This document shows, piece by piece, positions 56,601 to 64,000 of a DNA stretch of 64,000 nt. The notes beneath the pieces are model-generated. The model saw only the letters and a program-made list of their open reading frames with translations, was not told the origin of the DNA and searched no databases. The stretch lies in the NCBI GenBank assembly GCA_009746045.1, contig RPFO01000380.1, positions 854,704 through 918,703 on the forward strand, given 5' to 3'. The position numbers were made by a program, and so were the translations under genes. The stretch is from Mesostigma viride. Taxonomy: Eukaryota > Streptophyta > Mesostigmatophyceae > Mesostigmatales > Mesostigmataceae. Numbering within the stretch: position 1 is the first letter of the stretch; each line of letters begins with the position of its first letter.

Positions 56601-58560
56601 TTGCTGTGCCTGAGTACCCGACCACAGCCATTGGTATTGAAAACGTTTCAGAATTTGAAAGAAAGCTCAGGTGATGTTACGGTGCCGATGCAGAGATGTC
56701 CTTACCACCGTTTCGTATTTCACGGCTCCTTTTTCGCGGCCCGCCGCCTCATCCACATCCACATTCCCCGCTGCCCCCACCCACCCAGCCCACTCCAATC
56801 ATACACGCACCGCCCCACAAGTGCACCATGGACCAGTTTCTCATCTCCCACATACTTGTGCCGGGCTGTCTCGTTGATACGTGCACACGTCCACAAACAA
56901 GCACTCAGCCGCCCGAGCACGCCATGGACCTATTCATATCTCACCACACATGGATAGGTAATAACACGCATACCTATGCTGGTCGTCGCATCGATTCACC
57001 GCACTGAACCCACACAACACCCAGCCGCCCAAGCGCGCGATGGACCAGCTCATCACACATAAGTATGTACCCACACTCATACCTGTGCTAACTGATTCAT
57101 TGTCACATACATGTTCACATATGTGTTCACAAACAAACAGCCGCCCGAGCGCGCAATGGACCAGCTCATCAGTGTGGCGATGACAGCATTGCTGGAGCGC
57201 CGCGTGGTGCTGCGACGCACCCCGTACGTGGGGCCCACGCTTCATTCTCGTCTGTGGCGTGAGGGCCGGACTTTGGTGCCAGTATGGTTTACCCCTGTCA
57301 GCACTACTGCGTAGTATCTACTTTTAATATTGCTTAATATAGTATAGTAGTACATACTTTTAATATAGCTTAATATAGTATAGTAGTACATACTTTTAAT
57401 ATTGCTTTCATGCCTTGTCATGGAATCATGTGCGAGCCCGGGACCCCTACTTCGCTATAAAGGTAGCATTCCGTAGTAGACGGCACATGGGGTGGTGGCA
57501 CGTGGCCCTCTATTGACACCCTCTGTGCGCGTGACACCCGCTGTGTGCGTGACCCTCCTTAGATCACCCACATGTGCTTTCGTACAGTCTCAGCTGTTGC
57601 ACTGGTTCCGCACTAGGGGGCGCCTCGTATCCTGAAACTTTATACGAAGTGTCTCCTACAACCGTCGCGAGTCCACAGCTTGAATGCTTTCCGACTTGGG
57701 ATACTTCTCGTTTGTTCCCCCGGCCCTTATGCATGTCCTCCTCTGCTTGCACACCTCTGCCTGACCCCCAGTTCCAGGTAGGGCTTGGCAAACGAGTATG
57801 AAAGGCATTAGTTTCATATCACGTCGAATGGCAGCATGTGTGCCTTGCTGCGGCCAGCTTGCTGGGCGTGTGTACATGGGCGCCACGTCTGCTCGCAATA
57901 CTAGTAGACAGTACCTCAAGACAGTACCTTAAGACAGTATCTCAAGACAGTACCTTGATTACGACCCAGTCATCCTTCTTGCACACATGTCTTCTTCATT
58001 ACTCGCAACTCCTGCATTGCCCTGTCCCTGGTGCACTTTGTCCCCGACCGCAGCCCTTACTTTCTCCTTGGTTCATCCGGTCCTATACGTGCTTCAACGT
58101 TTGTACAACTCACCGGTGGTGTATTTGGCTGCTTGTGTAATTCACCGCTTGTGTGTCTTGCTGGCCTGACCCAATGCCCATCCGTACCCTAAACTGCTAA
58201 ACTGTGCGCCATCATCCTGTGCTTCCTCTGCTTCGTCCATTCCCTTGTTATGTCCCTCACACCTTCCATCATCATCATTGCCTGCAGCTTCTGCCTGACC
58301 ATCCATTCCCCTGTTGTGTCCTTCACACCTTCCATCATCATCATTGTCTGCAGCTTCTGCCTTACCATCCATTCTTTTGTTGTGTCCTTCACACCTTCCA
58401 TCATCATCATTGCCTGCAGCTTCTGCCTTACCATCCATTCTTTTGTTGTGTCCTTCACACCTTCCATCATCTGCATCGCCCGCAGCTTCTGCCTGACCAT
58501 CCGTGGCGGCCTCCTGTTTGATGAGCGAGAGGTGCTCAGCCTGGGGGAAGGCAAGTGACA
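53692..58560 (+). CDS. Plastid-targeted-looking protein of unknown function (at least 5 exons, 3' end unresolved)
   Basis: Five exons join with consistent phases (0, 2, 2, 0): 53692-53982, 54486-54583, 55296-55334, 55820-55865, 57141-57227, giving 187 codons so far. The first exon starts MAIQHACHFRLPLPCCKQLP, a Ser/Thr/Arg-rich presequence typical of plastid import, then AKAPQKGFGAEPKRQPKEPK. The following exons give NPEDNSVLECFIRSSFKSSG, GIDCYILQPLDF, SAAIAHTTTGLAVRILIENK, YGEMED and PPERAMDQLISVAMTALLER. A further probable exon at 58486-58554 encodes CLTIRGGLLFDEREVLSLGE but needs an unseen exon before it to fit the phase. I do not recognise the family; the sequence has the even composition of a folded, conserved protein, unlike the flanking noise. 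The first donor (ATG|GTTGGT) is the weakest call; without it the frame would stop at 54111. Confidence 0.5.
54749..55028. repeat. Short tandem duplications in an intron of the unknown plastid gene
   Basis: Two 32-bp units (TGCAGCAAACAAGACTTTGC, TACTATCACTCG) at 54749-54814, then two 96-bp units beginning ATCAATTGCTAGTATCAATA at 54838-55028, each with an internal GCTAGTATCAGTTGGCCAGC repetition. Confidence 0.88.
56816..57175. repeat. 116-bp tandem repeat carrying copies of an exon edge (unknown plastid gene)
   Basis: The sequence CAGCCGCCC-AGC-CGC-ATGGACC occurs at 56906, 57022 and 57138, exactly 116 bp apart, with a weaker match near 56816. The last copy is the acceptor and first codons of exon 5 (57141-57227). 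The upstream copies contain the acceptor AG and the first 8-11 codons of the exon but diverge afterwards. Confidence 0.85.
57312..57410. repeat. AT-rich tandem repeat, about 46-bp units
   Basis: TACTTTTAATATTGCTTAAT, ATAGTATAGTAGTACA and relatives repeated two to three times. Lies downstream of the fifth exon of the unknown plastid gene. A 13-bp repeat (GACAGTACCTCAA type, four units) sits at 57907-57958. Confidence 0.85.
58255..58500. repeat. 66-bp tandem repeat carrying copies of a splice acceptor and exon start
   Basis: Units start at 58281, 58347, 58413 and 58479, exactly 66 bp apart, each with CTGCAGCTTCTGCCTGACCA or a near copy. The last unit runs into the probable exon CLTIRGGLL (from 58486), so its CCCGCAG would be the working acceptor and the earlier ones duplicated acceptors. 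Confidence 0.9.
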
Positions 58561-60445
58561 CTTTTTGCCAGGGTCCCTGGGTGGTGCATGTAGCAACCCT
58601 TTGAGTGGCAGCTAGTTAACACTTGAATTGCGCATTTGACTTCTTGAATTGTGTGTTTGACTTCTGAACTGCAGGCGCTCTTCCCTCCGATGTCACCACG
58701 TCCCTGTGATGCGTGTTCCTGGGCATCACGTTGCTCCATAGACTGTTGAAATGGTAGCATTGAACTACAAAGAAACAGATTTTAGGCATACAATTTGGGC
58801 CTCCAGACCTTGTCGTGCTTATTCCATGACTGTTGCTTTCCCTGACGTTGTTGCATGTCCTTGTGCCTTGTCTTTCTTCGTCCCTTATTTTCACCTTTGG
58901 TGTGCCTGGATGGTGCAGAGGAAGCCATCGAAATATGCTCATTCGACTTTGTAAGTGCCTGGTGACGCATTGAGGTTTTGGGGGGGGATGAAAGGGAAAA
59001 ATAGGGTATTTTGGGCTAAACGTGAAAAAAAAAGCTCGGAGGGATTAGTGGTGGCTGCTGGCTGCCGTCGTGCCTTTACTCGGCTGCCATTGTGCCATCC
59101 TAAACTAAACAAAAAATAAACAAAGAACATAGTAAAATACCAGTCGGATAGGTGCATAGCAGCCCTTGCATGGAATTTGGGTGTTGCCAGAACTTGGTTA
59201 TGGTATTCATAGGCACTTATGCATAGCCCTGATCTGCTGATGGCGCCATTGATGTCTCAAGCTAATGAATGTAAAACTGCCTCATGTGCTGCCGACTGCC
59301 ACCCTGACATGCAATTTGCAATGACGTGTGCCGAACTCGGCATGCGAAGGACGGGAGGGAGTGTTTGGTACTAGCACCCGTGGCTCCGCTCATATTCGTC
59401 GGCTACAGGGTACGCCTGACATGCATACTGTGTTCTTCTATTGGCGTCTGCTATCCGCTAATCATGCCCATGTATCCCAAAGACACACTCACAGAATTGC
59501 TATTCGCTATCCGCTAATCATGCCCATGTATCACAAAGACACCCTCACCTCACAGAGATGCTATTTGCTATCCGCTAATCATGCCCATGTATCCCAAAGA
59601 CTCCCTCACAGAATTGCTATTCCCTTGTCATCCCAAGCTGGTATTCAGACCTGCTCACAACACCCTGCGTGAACATGCTGCCACTATGTCATTACGTCAA
59701 GGCCTGTTGTTTTGCTGGATTGTGTGCAGCCAGCTAGCGTGTGTTTGGTAGTAGGGAATTGCGTAGTTTGGTAGGCGTGCGTGTTTGGTGGTCACAAATG
59801 TCTCCTTGTTCACCTCACCATGGACATCCACACCAAGGTTTGGTAGTGTTCGCTTTTTGCTGTGCTGGATGCAAGTAACTTTGGGCATGTATCTGTTTTG
59901 TGAGCTTTGTACGGTCCTAAAGGAACGCAGCCACAGAGTGAGCCCACGCAACCAGCCCATAGCTTCAGACATGCCACGGAGGTTTACTTTCTGAATGTAA
60001 TGGTCCTACATCTAGCAACTTTGGCCAAGTGCACTTTTAGAGCACACCTTTAATAGGGGTCCCTGCCCTTTTTTGTAATCATGTTCTTGTAGCCATATAA
60101 GTTGCTTCTTTTGGTCGTATTATTCTGAAGTGCAGCTAAGTCTGTTGGGGTGTTGCTGGGCGGTTAATGTACCGCGCTTAACATTGCAAGATCCATCTGC
60201 CCGGTACCCCCGTGTTTCCCACGATAGCTAGTAGCTTGGGAAAGCGAGTCTCCGGAGATTATTGTGTTCATGCGCTCGGCCCCGGTCTATAGATATATCC
60301 ACCTATCAGGATCTGGCGGGCAACAGGCCACCAAGCTATGCCATGTTTTTTATTTTCAACTGTGGTAATCCTTAAATATGTCAACTGTGTTAACTTGGTT
60401 AAATATTAACTATGTCAATTAGGTTCTCTATGTTCTGTATGTTCT
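58561..60445. other. Region without recognised gene
   Basis: May hold further exons of the preceding gene: a candidate segment around 58916-58952 reads EAIEICSFDF after an acceptor GGTGCAG and before GTAAGTG, but its phase could not be matched. Three imperfect 56-61-bp repeats lie at 59451-59625 (CTATCCGCTAATCATGCCCA). Otherwise AT-rich spacer with no gene seen. Confidence 0.4.
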
Positions 60446-60627
60446 CTATTTTTTGAGCTATTTGCTCATTTTATAGTTATGTTGCGGCGGGCTCAAAGGG
60501 GGCCGATCTGCCGCCTGTAGCGTAGCTCTACCGTACGTCACTTACACCATGTAAGGTGCTTGTTGTTGCATAGGAGTAGAGAGAAGGGGACCGGCGGTGC
60601 GCCGGTACTAGTGCCTACTGGCAACCG
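60446..60627. repeat. 182-bp direct repeat, left copy
   Basis: Contains ATTTGCTCATTTTATAGTTA, TGTTGCGGCGGGCTCAAAGG, CCGCCTGTAGCGTAGCTCTA and GGGGACCGGCGG, ending GGCAACCG. It is matched over the same length by 62189-62370 with only a handful of differences. The two copies enclose 1,561 bp. Confidence 0.9.
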
Positions 60628-62188
60628 TGCCCGCCCTGGATTGAGGGGGGCGCGGCGCCTTGAGACATGTGCTTTGTATTTTCATTTTCACACCGTACTT
60701 AGAGTGGTGTGGTGAACGTAGGGAGGCCTTTTTTGCAGCTCGCAACTTTCCAATGTCAGGAAAGGTGGGCTGGCCGCTAGGGGGGCCGCTTTGCGGCCAC
60801 TAAGGCTGTTACGCCCAATGTAAGTCGACGCTGCGAGCCTCCCCGTGTTACGGAGAGGTGACCCGCTGTTGTTTGAAATATTGGCGAAGGGTTGAAGTGC
60901 TGGTCCTAGGGTGTTCCCCCATGGCGCTGGGGTGCGCCGGCCGGGCTTCAGTTGGGAGCCCGACTAAAGTGACTCAAATTTCGAAAGTCAATGAAGAGGG
61001 AAGGCGGTTTTTAGAGAAGGTGGTTTTTGGCGGAGAGCCCTGTGAAAGGACAGCGCGAGGTGACGATCCCTGAAGGAACAGCTAGACTTGCCCTCGAGGA
61101 AGTGTCCACCGAGGTTTTAACCCTGTTGTGCCGTGCACGAGGGAGGCAGGGCGTTTTTCAGACAGAGTGGGGTCAATAACAACCTAAAAAGAGGCAGAGA
61201 AAGGGGTGCACCAATGGCAGCGGCTGCCGTGGGTCGGGGGGGGGTCCTGTCGGCATGGTGAGGGCGGCAGGCGCCCTGTACCCTCTCGGCGCTCCGGCGA
61301 GCAGGGCCCTTCTGCCCTTGGCGATAAGGGAGAGGTGGGAAGCTGCGGTAAACCGTGGGAATTCATGCGCACTTATACAAATCTGGTTAAGAAATGCTAC
61401 AGTGCCTGGCAAGCCTGGATAAAAGAATTTCCCCTCGAAGGGGGCGCGTGAAAACGGCAAAGGCTCCGTTGCGCCCGCCCAAAGGCGGCGGGCTCCGCTT
61501 TGCCTTTACCGTTTTCACGCGCCCCCCTCGAGGGGGAGTGCGTATGGAACCCGGGCAATGCGGTCGGGCTTTGTTTTAAGAAAATGCATTTTATACTATA
61601 ATAAAGCTCCACTCGGCTACGGCTGCGCCAAGGCTCGTGACACCATGGCGATGGTGAGCCTTGGCACTAGGAGGTCCGCAGCCATCATTATCACCACGAT
61701 GGGGGCTAATAGAGCCGGTGGCAGTGGCTCTACCCTCGGGAAATCCCAGCGGCTTTGCCGGTGGGCTGGTGCTGGTGGTTGGGTGAGCTGGAGACGTTCC
61801 CAGGTGGCATAAGTCCTAAAGTGGCAGCACCGGGATGCGCCCCTCTAATAAGGGGAACGCATGTGGCTCCGCCCTGCGTCCGCTGGGAAACCGTAGCGGC
61901 CACACGGGGGCGGGAGGGGGGGCATCATCATGCCAACAAGAGCCCATCATTCCAAGTGGTTGAGTTCGTACCACCAGGGCTGGAAACGGCCTGGGTGGCC
62001 ATAGATGGAGAGATGGGACAATATTGGACCAAGGGGGGCCCACCATGGTGAGTTGGCCTAACTTGACAATGACTTGTACAACGATTTTGAGGGTGTGGCT
62101 AGGCTCAACTGTTAAAGCCTGCACACACTTATGTAATAAACTTTTTTCTCTTATAGGAAGGCACTCCAATGGACCTTAGCTTCAGCAC
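60628..62188. other. Interior of a direct-repeat-bounded element
   Basis: Between the two 182-bp repeats. No long ORF with a recognisable domain; short frames (60858-61073, 61558-61812, 61755-62051) are unconvincing. It holds a 105-bp GC-rich palindrome at 61431-61535. The layout could be a terminal-repeat retrotransposon in miniature, but no primer-binding site, polypurine tract or target duplication is evident. Confidence 0.45.
61431..61535. repeat. 105-bp GC-rich palindrome
   Basis: Left arm CCCCTCGAAGGGGGCGCGTG then AAAACGG; right arm CCGTTTTCACGCGCCCCCCT then CGAGGGG. The arms pair over about 27 bases with one or two mismatches. Pairing continues less perfectly inside (GCAAAG with CTTTGC; GCCCGCC with GGCGGGC), so the whole piece can fold into a long hairpin. 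Confidence 0.85.
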
Positions 62189-62370
62189 CTATTTTTTGAG
62201 TTATTTGCTCATTTTATAGTTATGTTGCGGCGGGCTCAAAGGGGGCCGATCTCCCGCCTGTAGCGTAGCTCTACCGCACGTCACCTACACCATGTAAGGT
62301 GCTTGTTGTTACATAGGACTAGAGAGAAGGGGACCGGCGATGCGCCGGTGCTAGTGCCTACTGGCAACCG
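62189..62370. repeat. 182-bp direct repeat, right copy
   Basis: Same length as 60446-60627; differences are isolated substitutions (for example GATCTCCCGCC for GATCTGCCGCC). Shared sequence starts CTATTTTTTGAG and ends GGCAACCG in both copies. Confidence 0.9.
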
Positions 62371-62880
62371 AGTTGAGAGTGGACTAAACGAACAACTGAG
62401 TTAGATGAGATGCTTAGGCTGACACACGGATTTCCGGCCTGCGCGCCGCGTATTGCCTACCGCGGCTGAGCGGGACACCTCAGTAGTGTACGGCCGTCCG
62501 TACGGTATTGAGGTGTCATGTGGACTGTTGTGCCGTTAGTGCCAGACTGTGCCTAGTCTCTAGCTCGACCCGCCAGATCCGGGTTATCCGGGTCTGACAG
62601 GCCGAGTGTAGGTGATGCAGGTGACGTGGTCGCATGGCATTGCAGTGTACAATTGTCCACTGGTAGACGCTGCAGTCGGCGTTGCCATAGGCATATAGGC
62701 GTAGCACTGGGGAGTGCCACAGCACCGAGCAGCTCACGCACACATCGTTCCATTCTGAGCCCGTTTGGTGTTCGACGTATTTTTTGCATAAATAGAGGGC
62801 CATCGAGGGGAGGCTGCAGCTGAGCCTCCATCACATCCACGTAGCCATCTGGCTACGGTGTTTCGTCACTGTCGCTGGAC
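62371..62880. other. Spacer with a small palindrome
   Basis: 62474-62517 forms a 44-bp inverted repeat (GACACCTCA to TGAGGTGTC, with CGTACGG-type pairing inside). Otherwise no recognised feature; the minus-strand frame 62553-62840 has no known motif. Confidence 0.5.
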
Positions 62881-63885
62881 ATGACGATGTGCCCCTGTCT
62901 CAGTGGGCATCTGCTTAACGCCAACGTGAGGCGTTACTGCTTGTGGCCACGCGTGAGCATGACTTGGCCACACCTCTGCCCCAGTTCCCTTCGGTCGCGC
63001 CAGTTGGATGGGGGGAAGTGCGGGGCCAGGCGGCAGCGATGCCGCCTCCGGCTGGGCGCGGGGCGGCAGGCGCCCCCAACCCACGCCTGGGTGGTTTGAC
63101 CACCCAGGGCCCTCTGGCAGGTCAGGGGGCCCACACCCAGCAGCCTGCCCCACCGCCCAGCGCAGGGGGTCAGACAGCTGCTGCAGCCCCAGGGGGTGCA
63201 GCGCCCCCGGTGGCGACGCCGGTGCAGACGGCGCAGGCGGGGGAGGCGACTCCCATGGAGGGCGTTTCCCCGCCCCCCCAGCGGATCAGGTGGTCAGTCC
63301 ACCTCCAGCCACCCCGCAGCAAGGGGTGCTGGCTCCAGGGACAAGGGCCTGGCCGTGGAAGGCGGGCCTATGGGTCCCACCCAGGCAGAACGGGCGCAGG
63401 GGCCTGATCAGCGTGAGGTGATGGAGGGTGTCCTGTATGGGGGCGATATGATCTGCCTGCAGCATGAGCAAGTGTGGAGGGCCATCCAGACCGCCACCAC
63501 CACCTTTCGGGGGCTGGCGGACACGACCCAGCAGCTCCACATAGCTGAGGCGGGCAGCCTAGTTTGTGCCATCATCACGCACTTGCTGGGCCTGCCCAAC
63601 CTGCAGGTGCCCACCCGCGCTCTCTGCAACAACCTGTTGCCTGTCCTGCAGGCCCTCCTTGCAAGGAGGAGCGTCCAGGGCGACAGGGCGCGTCTGGTGA
63701 GGGACCTGGAGCGTCTCCACAACGCCATCCTGGCAGGGGCTGGTAGGTTGCTGCCCGGGTGGCTGCGCCATGACGTGACTAACATTATTGACGATGATGA
63801 TGTGTCCCTCACCCCCACCTTCCATGACTGGGAGGAGGCCCGCAGCAGGAGGCGGGAGGTCACACATACTAACATCCCTGAATAG
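62881..63885 (+). pseudogene. Frame-broken hypothetical ORF, possibly gag-like, at the window edge
   Basis: Three overlapping plus-strand frames appear to be one protein. A Pro/Gly/Gln-rich N-terminal part is in the frame of 62943-63407 (PPPAGRGAAGAPNPRLGG). A middle part is in the frame of 63008-63421 (ADQVVSPPPATPQQGVLAPG). A helical C-terminal part is in the frame of 63196-63885 (HEQVWRAIQTATTTFRGLAD, LPGWLRHDVTNIIDDDDVSL; stop at 63883-63885). A disordered Pro-rich region followed by a helical domain is common in gag-like proteins, but nothing specific identifies it, and the element it might belong to continues beyond 64000. The first frame change lies at a C run near 63272. Confidence 0.4.
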
Positions 63886-64000
63886 CCCACCCATCCGTTG
63901 CCTAACATCCCTACTGAACCCATGCATGTCACCCCCCTTCAGCCCACCCATGTAGCTCCTCCATCTCACAATGTCTCTCCTGTGGCAACTTCTGTAGCAC

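Noticed and set aside
60446-62370. Ordinary LTR retrotransposon
   Set aside because: The direct repeats extend beyond any TG...CA border, and I see no primer-binding site, polypurine tract, target duplication or pol gene.

Overview
This window looks like nuclear DNA of a photosynthetic eukaryote, most likely a green alga. The evidence is GT-AG introns with good polypyrimidine tracts, GC-rich exons full of Gly/Ala/Ser/Gln-rich low-complexity insertions, two proteins with plastid transit-peptide-like N-termini, a rubisco-LSMT-type SET protein, a GT29 sialyltransferase-like gene and a VPS8 homologue. The species cannot be fixed from the sequence. There are no bacterial operons, rRNA genes or CRISPR arrays.

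Layout. 0.7-8.4 kb: VPS8 (CORVET subunit), essentially uninterrupted but with one frame change at about 4.2-4.3 kb. 9.3-10.75 kb (minus): a two-exon class I methyltransferase of the EEF1AKMT4/METTL13 type. 12.3-15.4 kb (plus): a three-exon RluA-family pseudouridine synthase; a short MITE-like element lies in the divergent intergenic region. 17.5-25.9 kb: a nest of mobile elements, with decayed LINE fragments (endonuclease, reverse transcriptase C-terminus and 3' tails), a tRNA-like/SINE-like repeat split by a hAT transposon with a perfect 8-bp target duplication, two decayed copies of an ORF1-only retroelement, and long (CATC)n and (ATGG)n arrays. 26.5-27.4 kb (minus): an unrecognised Cys/His-containing ORF. 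29.1-31.8 kb (plus): a three-exon IQ-motif protein whose first intron is a 17-bp minisatellite. 32.2-34.75 kb: second tRNA-like repeat, LINE tail, and the best-preserved ORF1-only element. 35.1-44.7 kb (plus): an eight-exon plastid-type SET-domain methyltransferase, with introns swollen by minisatellites. 45.3-45.7 kb: (GTAA)n array. 45.8-52.7 kb (minus): multi-exon GT29 sialyltransferase-like gene. 53.7-about 58.6 kb (plus): a plastid-targeted-looking gene of unknown function. 60.4-62.4 kb: a pair of 182-bp direct repeats enclosing a 105-bp GC-rich palindrome. 62.9-63.9 kb: a frame-broken, possibly gag-like ORF at the window edge.

The genes do not form a pathway. They are housekeeping genes for endosomal tethering, protein and RNA methylation or modification, and Golgi glycosylation, set in repeat-rich DNA. 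The most interesting signals are: (1) two retroelement families, one encoding endonuclease/RT and one encoding only an L1-ORF1p-like protein, that end in the same 3' module with a hairpin whose stem is kept by compensatory changes; this suggests an ORF1-only element mobilised in trans; (2) the hAT-in-SINE insertion with a matching unoccupied site elsewhere in the window; (3) intronic minisatellites whose units copy exon edges and splice sites; (4) a conserved-looking plastid protein I could assemble from five phase-consistent exons but not identify. Several frame breaks coincide with G or C homopolymers, so some apparent pseudogenes may be assembly errors.
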